Assembly: GCA_014729315.1 (NCBI GenBank)
Contig: WJKD01000350.1
Location: 1-11,495, forward strand
DNA: 11,495 bases
Source: Promethearchaeota archaeon
Lineage (GTDB): Archaea; Asgardarchaeota; Lokiarchaeia; Sigynarchaeales; SOKP01
Direction of reading: 5' to 3'
The position numbers were made by a program, and so were the translations under genes. Below, piece after piece: positions 1 to 7,190 of this stretch (within the stretch, counting starts at the first letter, position 1; every line of letters begins with the position of its first letter). The notes beneath the pieces are model-generated. The model saw only the letters and a list, made by a program, of their open reading frames with translations, did no database searches and was not told where the DNA came from.

Positions 1-161
1 ATTAAAGTATTACAAAACATAACTAATAAACAGATAAAACAGCTAATATAGATTATAATAATATATTATCAAATAAGTAATAATTAATTATAATTATAAA
101 TATATTTATTGATAATTATATTATAGAAATATATATATATAAAACAATATGAAATTTATTA

Positions 162-190
162 TTGACTTTGGTAAAAAATGTTTATATATT
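162..190 (+). promoter_or_regulatory. Putative sigma70-type promoter
   Basis: TTGACT at 162-167 and TATATT at 185-190 are separated by exactly 17 bases, close to the consensus -35/-10 arrangement. The predicted start near 197 would give the 373 gene an untranslated leader of about 175 bases. In such AT-rich DNA the -10 match alone means little, but TTGACT with ideal spacing is more convincing. Confidence 0.45.
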
Positions 191-231
191 AATCTGTGGT
201 GGCGGTATGTAAATATTATGGGGTTGCTATG

Positions 232-343
232 CAATGTGAGAAACAATATTTTCCCATTAATTTTATTCCGAAATTTCAAACTAAGATAGCAAACGATGTT
301 TAACAATCTTTCTTAAAGTGATTCAATTTAAATTCTCACATTG
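232..343 (+). repeat. 11-bp perfect inverted repeat in the 5' leader
   Basis: CAATGTGAGAA (232-242) is exactly the reverse complement of TTCTCACATTG (333-343). The arms are 90 bases apart. If transcribed from the promoter at 162-190, they could close a domain of about 112 bases ending 14 bases before the ribosome binding site at 358. This could be a structured leader, a pair of operator half-sites or chance. Confidence 0.4.
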
Positions 344-357
344 TAATCATTTTTGGG

Positions 358-368
358 AAGGAGGTGAT
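358..368 (+). promoter_or_regulatory. Near-perfect Shine-Dalgarno that fixes a TTG start
   Basis: AAGGAGGTGAT matches the 16S anti-Shine-Dalgarno complement over 11 bases. GGAGG ends 8 bases before the TTG at 373, which decides the start of the first gene even though it is not ATG. The next in-frame ATG (424) would remove most of the first membrane helix and has no such site. Confidence 0.85.
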
Positions 369-372
369 TTAA

Positions 373-1323
373 TTGCTTTTTGGATTTTGGTCGACATATA
401 TTGCTCTGATTGTAATCGGTATAATGTTTTCTGTGTGTGGCTTTACTCTAACTCCCTCTAATTCGAGATGGATAACACTAACCATTGGATTTAGTACTGC
501 ATTAATAGCATCCGGCGTAATTGGATTAATACACACTTACTATTTGCAAAAAGAAATACTATCTACCAGACGAAACAAAAGTCTGGAAATCCTCGGTCTT
601 CATATGTACGAGCATGGATTCCGTGAGAATTATCCAGTACGTCCTCTTAATGAAATTAAAAATGCTATTGAAAAAGCTGAAAGACAAATAAAAATTACAG
701 GCTCTTCGTTAAAAGGATTAATTGGAGTGGAAGAACCCTCAGAAGAGCAAATGCAACTTTTGGATCTCATTTTGGAAAAGGTTAAAAAAGGTTTAGTTTT
801 AAAGATATTTCTTACCCATCCAGTTATAGCTGGACAGCGAGAAAAAATGGAGGGAAGGGAAAAGGGGTGGATACCAGTTGAAATTTTAAAAAATTTAATA
901 CGATTGGTAGATGAATTGCAGAGAGCAAAAAATAGAGCCGGTTCTTGGTATATTAGGTTGTATAGATGTGGTCCAACCGTTTTTACTTTTGAGATTGATA
1001 ATAAGATATTATTTTTGCAGCCTTATTCTCTGGCTGGACCTTCTATGGAAAATTTCTGTATACGGTGTGAAATTCCTACTGAAGAGAATAATAATCTGAA
1101 GCGATTTGTTAGTTCCCATTTCAATTCTGCATGGAAAATGGCAAGTCCTTTACCGATCACAAAGATTCATTCTATGGATGATGTTGTTTCGCTTATTAAA
1201 GAATCAGTAGAAACTTGTTGTATAAATAATGAGCAAGCTCAAACTCTTTATAATTTAATTGGGGAATGTAATAAAAGAAATAAAAAATTAAGTTTCTCAA
1301 AAATTGCTATGTTGCTATGGTAA
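373..1323 (+). CDS. Two-helix membrane protein with PLD-like soluble domain
   Basis: This 316-aa protein starts with TTG behind a near-perfect ribosome binding site. Two hydrophobic helices lie at about residues 6-25 and 34-57, and the rest is probably cytoplasmic. Residues ~90-262 show the pattern of degenerate phospholipase D-like domains: a helix followed by 'IKITGSSLKGLIG', a strand 'LVLKIFLTHP', a helical stretch, then 'IRLYRCGPTVFTFEIDNKIL' and 'FLQPYSLAGPS', ending with 'HFNSAWKMASPL'. I see no HxKxxxxD motif, so hydrolase activity is doubtful and a sensing or scaffolding role is possible. The C-terminus (~270-316) is helical. The gene stands alone, with its own promoter and a strong terminator. 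The family call rests on recalled sequence pattern only. Proteins of this kind sometimes occur in accessory or defence regions, but nothing here proves such a role. Confidence 0.7.
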   Translation: MLFGFWSTYIALIVIGIMFSVCGFTLTPSNSRWITLTIGFSTALIASGVIGLIHTYYLQKEILSTRRNKSLEILGLHMYEHGFRENYPVRPLNEIKNAIEKAERQIKITGSSLKGLIGVEEPSEEQMQLLDLILEKVKKGLVLKIFLTHPVIAGQREKMEGREKGWIPVEILKNLIRLVDELQRAKNRAGSWYIRLYRCGPTVFTFEIDNKILFLQPYSLAGPSMENFCIRCEIPTEENNNLKRFVSSHFNSAWKMASPLPITKIHSMDDVVSLIKESVETCCINNEQAQTLYNLIGECNKRNKKLSFSKIAMLLW

Positions 1324-1393
1324 TTTTTGCTTTTTCGAGACAATAGGGTGTCCCCAATTGGCTGTAAATCCCCCATAATTTTAGAATTGCCAT

Positions 1394-1440
1394 AAAATAA
1401 GCCCCTCAGCTTTATTCAAAGCCCTTGAGGGGTTTATTTT
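1394..1440. terminator. Strong bidirectional intrinsic terminator
   Basis: Bases 1394-1408 pair with 1426-1440 as a 15-bp stem with one G-U pair (1401/1433). The core is CCCCTCA/TGAGGGG, and the outer arms are A-rich and T-rich, so a U-tract follows the stem on either strand. The loop is about 17 bases. It lies 70 bases after the stop of the first gene. Core and flanks resemble the hairpins at 1646-1693 and 11284-11331. Confidence 0.85.
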
Positions 1441-1605
1441 TCTATATTTTTTTAATCATAATAATCAAAAAAGAAATCTTGATTTAATCCTTTCTTTTTT
1501 TTAAATTGATTCTATATTTTCTGCGAAGATTTTAAAAGTAATTAAAAGCGTGAACTTAGGAACAATCCATTCTTATAAAAATTTTTGAAATTTGCCCTAT
1601 GTGCC

Positions 1606-1696
1606 TATTTTTAGATTCAGATATACCTTTTATCCTTTTAACCATAAAAACCCCTCACAGCTCAAATATGAGCCTCTCAGAGGGGTTTATTTTGTG
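1606..1696. repeat. Dispersed hairpin repeat, copy 1
   Basis: Bases 1613-1696 align without gaps to 11251-11334, with five mismatches over 84 positions. The repeat has an AT-rich lead-in with 'CAGATATACC' and 'TTATCCTTTTAA', then a hairpin. The outer stem CCCCTC (1651-1656) pairs with GAGGGG (1680-1685), and the inner stem GCTCA (1660-1664) pairs with TGAGC (1669-1673) around AATA. An A-run before and TTTATTTT after allow termination on both strands. It lies just before the 1729 gene, which is an odd place for a simple terminator. Confidence 0.85.
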
Positions 1697-1728
1697 GGAT
1701 ATTTTTTTAAAGTAACGAGGTATCATTG

Positions 1729-2907
1729 ATGAATATATTAAACAGTATAATCAGAATTATACTTCAAGCTTTGAAGAGATGTTTTAATAAGACAGTATTA
1801 GAAGATAAAGAAAATTATATTGAAGCAAAAAATATTATCTCTGCTGGAATTTGGTATGGATCAATTTCTGGATTTATAATAGGCATTTTAGTGATACTAT
1901 TGAGACGAGAATTTGGCTTCGATGGTATACCAATAATGAAGTTTAAAGAGCTCTGGCCAAGAATAATTTTTATAGCAACTTTTGCTGGGGGATTTGCGGG
2001 TTGGTTGTGTTGCAGATATGCCTCGTTAGTAATTAAAAAAGCAACATTATCAAATTATTTGTACGAAATGCTAATTTTTATTTATGGTTTTATTCTTTCA
2101 TTTTTTACACATCAACTGCCATCAAGGAATGCCCTTGTAAAAGAGAGCCCATTTGGACAACCTGATTTTGAAACACTGGCAATAGGATTTTTCGTTGGGT
2201 ACTCTCTTGTAATGTTTACAAAAGGCTTAAAGAGGAATAAAAGTTCTAAAAAAGATAATTTGGGAATAATTGTTCGAGCTACCGTTGTTGGTGCAGCTTT
2301 ATATGGTTTTATATATATGATTTTTGCTGCACTCATAGGCTTTGAAATTTTTAAAAAAGGATATGCACCATTTGGATCCGCTGCAATTTTTGTAGTGGAG
2401 TTTCCTCATCCGGAACGTATACTTTATCTAATAATATTCTGTTTAATTTTTGGATATAGTTTTTTAACTTTAATATCAAGTCATTGGATTTTTCAGATAA
2501 AAAATAAATCGGTTTCAAATCAAAGATTTATAAAGCTTACAGTAACGAAAGATGATAAGTTGTGTGTTGGATTAATATTTCCAACAATTTATGAAAATTA
2601 TACAGAATTGTCGATTAGATATCATTGTTATGAGGTTTTGTTAAAATTTGCAGTTAAAAAGATTCATGATAAAAAGGTTCATGATGATGAAAATGGTGGG
2701 TATTTAAACGAAGATGAATATTATGCTCAAACTTACATTACCAGAATTACTAAAGAACTCAAAATTAATAGAAAGAAGCTTTTCGAAAAAAAGGGGAACG
2801 AGTACAGAATTAGCATACCTGCTGAGCAAATAGAAATAAATCGCAAAGAACTTGAACCGTTCCCGAAACTAAGAAAAATTTTAAAGGCTGATTGGTGTTG
2901 TAGATAA
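1729..2907 (+). CDS. Six-helix membrane protein with C-terminal winged-helix-like domain
   Basis: I chose ATG 1729, giving 392 aa, over the adjacent TTG at 1726 because AACGAGG (1714-1720) is then 8 bases upstream. Hydrophobic segments lie at about residues 38-59, 78-101, 110-129, 149-166, 182-208 and 231-255. The remaining ~135 residues are soluble and probably cytoplasmic. In that part, 'YTELSIRYHCYEVLLKFA', then 'GGYLNEDEYY', then 'YITRITKELKIN' and 'GNEYRISIP' follow the order seen in OmpR-type winged-helix domains (strand, helix, helix, 'hIsrLRkkL', 'GYrl' wing). I infer a membrane-tethered regulator, or a protein-interaction domain of the same fold. CadC/ToxR proteins have the reverse order, with the winged helix at the N-terminus. 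No enzyme motif is visible. The hairpin repeat lies just upstream. Confidence 0.65.
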   Translation: MNILNSIIRIILQALKRCFNKTVLEDKENYIEAKNIISAGIWYGSISGFIIGILVILLRREFGFDGIPIMKFKELWPRIIFIATFAGGFAGWLCCRYASLVIKKATLSNYLYEMLIFIYGFILSFFTHQLPSRNALVKESPFGQPDFETLAIGFFVGYSLVMFTKGLKRNKSSKKDNLGIIVRATVVGAALYGFIYMIFAALIGFEIFKKGYAPFGSAAIFVVEFPHPERILYLIIFCLIFGYSFLTLISSHWIFQIKNKSVSNQRFIKLTVTKDDKLCVGLIFPTIYENYTELSIRYHCYEVLLKFAVKKIHDKKVHDDENGGYLNEDEYYAQTYITRITKELKINRKKLFEKKGNEYRISIPAEQIEINRKELEPFPKLRKILKADWCCR

Positions 2908-3203
2908 TGCACTTAAAAAAGCGAATATATCTTTTTATCTCATTTTTTTCTTAATTCAATCACAAGTAAAATTTCTGTATATCCAAAAATACTTAGCTTG
3001 AATACACCCCAATAATTCTCACACTTAATTACTTCATTAAAATATATTTTTAAAAAAAATTGAAAAATTAACAAAAATAACATTAAAAACATTTGCTTGA
3101 TATTATTGTAAATTATTTAAATATTTCATAATAGAATTTATTTGAGCAAATTTTATTGCTATCATAAAAGATATTTAATAACTGTAAAAGCGGAAGTATT
3201 CTT
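2908..3203. other. AT-rich intergenic region, nothing firm
   Basis: The gap is very AT-rich with several A- and T-runs. I see no strong hairpin terminator after the 2907 stop and no convincing promoter. A 61-codon minus-strand open frame overlaps the start of the next gene and is only its shadow. Confidence 0.6.
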
Positions 3204-3833
3204 GTGAAAAAAACGATTCTTATGGTTCTTGTTTTTATATGCATAATAACTGCTTTAATAATTTTGTATTGTTCTACGACCACTAATAAAGAAGACAATG
3301 CAAGGCTTGCCTCGATAAAATCAAAGGCATATTTTGTTCAGAATAAAAAATGGTATTCTTTAGATGTGTTAGGATTTAAAAATGTTGTTAAAGGAAAGAA
3401 TTTATTGACTATTGAGAGGGCTTTTATTAGAGACGATGGAGAAAACAATTTTTGGAGGGGGTGTGCGGATATTGGATTGCATATTTATGAATATAACAAT
3501 GGAAACTGGAAACCAACCAAAAACATACGCTTATATGGACCATATTATTGTGGGATAGATAATGATGGAAGTAAAAAATTTGAGTGGTTAGATAATTTAG
3601 GAATTATTTATAAAAATTTTGGCATTTTAAAGTGGAAAAATTTTTCGGGGGATTTAATCAGAATCAAGCTGGAAGAAGGAGATCATGGATTAACAAAAAA
3701 TGATATTATCTTTGATGAAATTATTGAAGTTCGAAAACTCTTGAGCGGTAACCTTGTAAGGATAGATGGTGATTTATCTAGGAAAGAGTCTACTTTGTGG
3801 TTTAAAACTTATAAGGAAAAGATTAATAATTAA
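3204..3833 (+). CDS. Secreted or membrane-anchored protein of unknown function
   Basis: The GTG start gives 209 aa, with GGAAG (3192-3196) seven bases upstream. Residues 4-22 form a hydrophobic segment after 'MKK', followed by 'LYCSTTTNKEDN'. Cys23 could be a lipidated cysteine, but Tyr at -1 departs from the usual lipobox, so a plain N-terminal anchor is equally possible. The rest is hydrophilic and strand-rich, with many Trp/Tyr and two further cysteines (Cys87 and Cys116) that could form a disulfide outside the cytoplasm. An acidic stretch, 'LEEGDHGLTKNDIIFDE' (~156-172), might bind a cation. I do not recognise the family. The gene appears to stand alone, about 250 bases before the large secreted protein. 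Confidence 0.6.
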   Translation: MKKTILMVLVFICIITALIILYCSTTTNKEDNARLASIKSKAYFVQNKKWYSLDVLGFKNVVKGKNLLTIERAFIRDDGENNFWRGCADIGLHIYEYNNGNWKPTKNIRLYGPYYCGIDNDGSKKFEWLDNLGIIYKNFGILKWKNFSGDLIRIKLEEGDHGLTKNDIIFDEIIEVRKLLSGNLVRIDGDLSRKESTLWFKTYKEKINN

Positions 3834-4072
3834 TATATGATATTAACAATTTGTTGGTCTGAAAAGTTTTATGAAAAAATGAAAATAGACGCCCAAAAAA
3901 TAAAATGGCAAAAAAACGGGGAGGGCTGTTTAATCCTTTCTTGTTGGTTGTAAAGTATCAAAATTAGGGATGAGTCTTCATGTGAAGCAGAAAACGTATG
4001 AAATTTTGTACCCAGGGATTTTCTCAGGGAGTGATCCATAAATTAGCCACAATTTATGACACTAATCAAAAT

Positions 4073-4079
4073 AAGGAGG
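4073..4079 (+). promoter_or_regulatory. Ribosome binding site deciding the start at 4085
   Basis: AAGGAGG sits 5 bases before ATG 4085. The open frame extends upstream to an ATG at 3998, but that start has no ribosome binding site and would put 29 hydrophilic residues before an otherwise classic signal peptide. Confidence 0.85.
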
Positions 4080-4084
4080 TTAAC

Positions 4085-6640
4085 ATGTATTCAAGAAGGT
4101 TAATTTGTTTAATAGTAGCAATTTTTTTGGCCTTGAGTTTAATCAATCCTCTTTTAGCCCACCCCTTTAAAAAAGGGCATGTTTTTGCCGCTGTAGGTAA
4201 TGGACAGTTTCAACACTATGATGAAAGAGGTGTGCTTTTAGAAACGCTTGATACAGGATTAGGTGGTATTACCACCGGTATGGTATTTGATGAGACAGGT
4301 GATTTTTACGGGACAAATTTTATTAATGGCTCTGTCTCGCGGTTCACCGGACCTTCAGCTCCTCATTACCACGTTAAGTTAATTACTCTTGAGCCAGAAT
4401 GTGGCGTAGAATCCATTTTATTTGATGCTGCTGGATATATCTATGTTGGTCAGGCGGATGGTACCAAATGTATTCTCAAGTATGACGCGGAAGGAAATTT
4501 TCTGCAAAGTTTTGATGTTCATACCGAAGATAGAGGCTCAGATTGGATCGACCTTGCCGCCGACGGGAGGACTATGTTTTATACTTCCGAAGGAAAGCGG
4601 ATCTTACGTTATGACATAATTGACGATTCACAATTAGATGATTTTAATGCTGCTCCACTCGAAGGTGAATACGCTTATGCCTTACGTATACTTTCTGATG
4701 GAGGTGTGCTAGTAGCTGATACTGAATCTATTGTGCGCCTTAATAACACGGGCGTAGTTATACAAACCTATGATGTGGCGGATGAAGATCATTGGTTCGC
4801 TTTAACACTGGACCCTGATGGCACCTCATTTTGGAGTGGTGGTGTTGAGTCAAACAACTTCTATAAATTCAATATCGCAACAGGAGATATATTGCTTGGA
4901 CCTATCAATACTGGTACAGGAGGCGTTTGGGGCTTAACGGTATTTGGCGAGATTACCGCCGCTATTCTTAGCTGTGAGGTTGATATAATTTCACCCCTGG
5001 ATGGTGCGATGATCTGCGGCGATAAAATCACGGTTAATGGGAATTACAAAATTACTGGTGGATTGCAGCCTTATGCAGTTACCTGTGAGGTCAATGGAGT
5101 TTTAGCAACAGTTACAAGTGATTCAAAGTTTACGGTAACACTGCCATTAAAATTTGGTTCGAATTCTTTAGTCATGACCTGTGCCGTCAGGGATAATGCA
5201 GGTAACCAGGTTGTCTCGCATGACGAAGTTAGAGTTATCCGTAATTCTCCGCCTACTGCAACTAATTTGACAATTACTCCGCCAGAGCCATTTTGCTCTG
5301 AAAATGATTTAGTGGGTAGTTATATTTACAATGACGTTGATGGGGACACAGAAACAGGATCTGAAATACGCTGGTACAAAAATCGTATTCATCAACCGGC
5401 TTTCGATGATGTATTAACTATTCCTTCAGATTCTATAACCTGTTGTGATCAGTGGTATTTTACGGTGAACCCAAGAGACGGTTGCCAATTTGGCAATTTG
5501 GAAACATCAACAACGGTCAACGTTCAGACACTTATTACCACGGAAGCCGAAACAATGAAAAATCGAAATCCGAGGTTTGGGAATTCAGTCGTAGATGGCT
5601 GGCGAATAACACACCCGGATCGTCCAATTTATGCAGATATTGAATTTCCAAAAGACTTCCTCTATCACTTTAAAATTATAACAAAGGGAGAAATTGCTCA
5701 TAATGCAGCACCATGGTTAATGGTTAAAATTGGGAACGAATTTAAAGGAACTTGTGAAATAACATCTACAGAATGGAATGCGTATTATTTTGTCGCTTCA
5801 ATATCAGCTGGAATTCATAAATTAAGCTTAATTTATTTGAATGACTGGTGGATTAGAAATGTTGACGATCGAAATTTGTTATTGGATAGAGTTGAAATTA
5901 GTTGTTATTTCGATTCAATTCCAAACCATCACTATACTTTTGAGGCTGAAGATATGGAGCTTCAACATCCCAGGAATTGGAAAGATGAAGATTGTATTGT
6001 TCTCAATAGACCATATTCCTTTGTTGGACAGGATATGTATTTCGAAAAAGACAAATTAACTTTTAGAATTTTAGCAAAATCTGATTTTGTAGATGATGGT
6101 TGGCCCCAGATGAAACTAATTATGGATGATAAAGCCCTGGCCGCGTTTTTTGTTGAAAATTCAAGCCTTACAGAATATCAAACAATTATAACGGGTATTG
6201 CTCCCGGCAAACATCGCATCAAAATTGTCTATAATCATGAATCGTGGATTTATGATCGTAATCTCTACATTGATAAAATAGTAATTCCTATTCAAGATGG
6301 CGGTCTGCTAAAACAAGAAGCGGAAGATATTACTGATGAAGAAGCTGAAGTCAAAATTCCTGAATCTTATGCCCTTGAACAAAATTATCCAAATCCATTT
6401 AACCCAAATACATCTATCAATTATCAGCTTCCCGAAAATTCTTATGTTTTAATAAAAGTATTTAATACATTGGGAAAAGAAATCAGAACATTGACGAATG
6501 AATTTAAGCCGGCTGGCAATCATAATATTTATTGGGACGGAATGAATAATAGTGGTAATCGAGTAGTTTCAGGAATTTATCTGTATCGAATTCAAGCAGG
6601 CAATTTTAGCTGTACAAAAAAGATGATTTTAACAAGATAG
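4085..6640 (+). CDS. T9SS-exported beta-propeller, Ig and carbohydrate-binding protein
   Basis: An 851-aa protein starting at ATG 4085. Residues 1-24 are a signal peptide ending 'NPLLA' before 'HPFKKG'. Residues ~30-293 have repeating motifs of the NHL/SMP-30 propeller kind ('GVESILFDAAGYIYVG', 'DWIDLAADGRTMFYTSE', 'ALRILSDGGVLVAD', 'FALTLDPDGTSFWSG'). Residues ~295-388 ('VDIISPLDGAMICGD...AVRDNAGN') and ~389-482 look like Ig-like domains. Two tandem modules (~485-615 and ~616-745) each begin with 'EAETM' or 'EAEDM' and end with 'DRNLLLD' or 'DRNLYID', resembling xylan-binding or CBM35/36/60-type carbohydrate-binding modules. Residues ~758-850 are a T9SS type A sorting domain ('QNYPNPFNP' to 'KKMILTR'). 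No catalytic domain is visible, so I infer a surface adhesin or glycan-binding protein. The part before ~5540 is richer in G+C than the rest, suggesting joined segments. Confidence 0.85.
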   Translation: MYSRRLICLIVAIFLALSLINPLLAHPFKKGHVFAAVGNGQFQHYDERGVLLETLDTGLGGITTGMVFDETGDFYGTNFINGSVSRFTGPSAPHYHVKLITLEPECGVESILFDAAGYIYVGQADGTKCILKYDAEGNFLQSFDVHTEDRGSDWIDLAADGRTMFYTSEGKRILRYDIIDDSQLDDFNAAPLEGEYAYALRILSDGGVLVADTESIVRLNNTGVVIQTYDVADEDHWFALTLDPDGTSFWSGGVESNNFYKFNIATGDILLGPINTGTGGVWGLTVFGEITAAILSCEVDIISPLDGAMICGDKITVNGNYKITGGLQPYAVTCEVNGVLATVTSDSKFTVTLPLKFGSNSLVMTCAVRDNAGNQVVSHDEVRVIRNSPPTATNLTITPPEPFCSENDLVGSYIYNDVDGDTETGSEIRWYKNRIHQPAFDDVLTIPSDSITCCDQWYFTVNPRDGCQFGNLETSTTVNVQTLITTEAETMKNRNPRFGNSVVDGWRITHPDRPIYADIEFPKDFLYHFKIITKGEIAHNAAPWLMVKIGNEFKGTCEITSTEWNAYYFVASISAGIHKLSLIYLNDWWIRNVDDRNLLLDRVEISCYFDSIPNHHYTFEAEDMELQHPRNWKDEDCIVLNRPYSFVGQDMYFEKDKLTFRILAKSDFVDDGWPQMKLIMDDKALAAFFVENSSLTEYQTIITGIAPGKHRIKIVYNHESWIYDRNLYIDKIVIPIQDGGLLKQEAEDITDEEAEVKIPESYALEQNYPNPFNPNTSINYQLPENSYVLIKVFNTLGKEIRTLTNEFKPAGNHNIYWDGMNNSGNRVVSGIYLYRIQAGNFSCTKKMILTR

Positions 6641-6881
6641 AGGTGAACAGAAGAAGAAACAGCCAAAAGAATAAATTTAACCAATACTATTATTGCATTA
6701 TAACTTTTAAGGCTCACTCCATTCCAATAAAACTTATGCGTATTTTTAGAGTTAAGACATTTGAAAACAAGTTTAAGCCTTAATTTTGCTGTTCTGTTGT
6801 ATATTATGCGATGAAAACAGAAAATGCGTACCTATTTCAAAAAGATTTCGCTAAAAAAATAGAAATACGAGGATTAATATC
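6641..6881. other. Intergenic region before the small peptide gene
   Basis: There is no strong terminator after the 6640 stop. TTAAGGCT (6707-6714) can pair with AGCCTTAA (6776-6783), which is followed by TTTT, a weak and distant pairing. A 24-codon frame (6811-6885) overlaps the next start and is treated as an observation only. Confidence 0.5.
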
Positions 6882-7091
6882 ATGAAAACATCAAAAAAAA
6901 ATTTCAAAAGAACATTATCTTTATTGGCTCTAATTTGTTTTTTAATCACATTACTTTATATCAAACCAATAGAGGTAATAGATACAAATGAATGTCAAGC
7001 GTTCAAAGACAATGAAATAGCCAATTTTCCATCAGGGGAAGAGTGGGCGCTTTATCTCGCTGTAGGTGGAGGGGGAGATCCTCTAAAATGA
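6882..7091 (+). CDS. Small exported or membrane-anchored peptide
   Basis: This 69-aa protein starts at ATG 6882, with ACGAGG (6867-6872) nine bases upstream. Seven of the first ten residues are Lys, Arg, Ser or Thr. A hydrophobic segment follows (~11-27, 'TLSLLALICFLITLLYI'), then a polar tail of about 40 residues with one cysteine (Cys38) and the end 'EEWALYLAVGGGGDPLK'. No clear signal peptidase I site is visible, so it may stay anchored with its tail outside, or be cut later. Four consecutive glycines before 'DPLK' are notable. It lies 100 bases before the membrane protein at 7191 and could share its transcript. I do not recognise the family. A signal-like peptide, a protease substrate or an accessory subunit are possible. 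The ribosome binding site and signal-like N-terminus argue that it is a real gene. Confidence 0.6.
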   Translation: MKTSKKNFKRTLSLLALICFLITLLYIKPIEVIDTNECQAFKDNEIANFPSGEEWALYLAVGGGGDPLK

Positions 7092-7190
7092 TTAAGTTTC
7101 TTTTTTGCAAGAAATGTGAGATTAAGCTGTGACTTGCTTTAAAAGGGACTAAATCTGGTTGATAGTAATAGAATAAAAAGGCAAATTGTT

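Larger units (their letters stand above)
1..372. other. AT-rich intergenic region with leader of the first gene
   Basis: No credible gene is present. Bases 1-160 are almost pure A/T with several short self-complementary runs and a TATATATATA tract near 130-140. The second half holds a sigma70-like promoter (162-190), an 11-bp inverted repeat (232-242 with 333-343) and a strong ribosome binding site (358-368), described separately. A 61-codon minus-strand open frame here has low-complexity Ile/Phe/Leu content and no ribosome binding site, so it is not called. Confidence 0.7.
1324..1728. other. Intergenic region with two hairpins
   Basis: This 405-base gap holds the terminator at 1394-1440, an A/T-only inverted repeat (AAAAAAGAAA 1467-1476 with TTTCTTTTTT 1491-1500) and a repeated hairpin element (1606-1696). 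No gene or convincing promoter was seen. Any promoter for the 1729 gene should lie upstream of the second hairpin, because too little room is left between hairpin and start codon. Confidence 0.7.

Noticed and set aside
121..306. 61-codon minus-strand open frame
   Set aside because: Low-complexity Ile/Phe/Leu-rich translation in AT-rich DNA, no ribosome binding site, and it overlaps the likely promoter and leader of the plus-strand gene.
373..1323. Active phospholipase D
   Set aside because: No HxKxxxxD motif is found in the protein, so a catalytic call is not supported.
1467..1500. 10-bp A/T-only inverted repeat as a third terminator
   Set aside because: A stem of A-T pairs with a single G-C pair is weak, and such pairings are expected by chance in this composition.
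3093..3165. Promoter before the 3204 gene
   Set aside because: Several TTG-like and TATA-like hexamers occur, but none has a good pair at 16-18 base spacing.
1483..3942. Shared 14-mer TTTAATCCTTTCTT at 1483-1496 and 3929-3942
   Set aside because: The match does not extend on either side, and there is no third copy or associated structure.
3998..4084. Upstream ATG extension of the first T9SS cargo gene
   Set aside because: No ribosome binding site precedes ATG 3998, and the 29 extra residues would bury the signal peptide. ATG 4085 has AAGGAGG at the right distance.
7062..7091. Gly-Gly leader cleavage site in the 69-aa peptide
   Set aside because: The glycines sit four residues from the C-terminus, so no core peptide would remain after cleavage, and no C39-type ABC exporter is present in the window.
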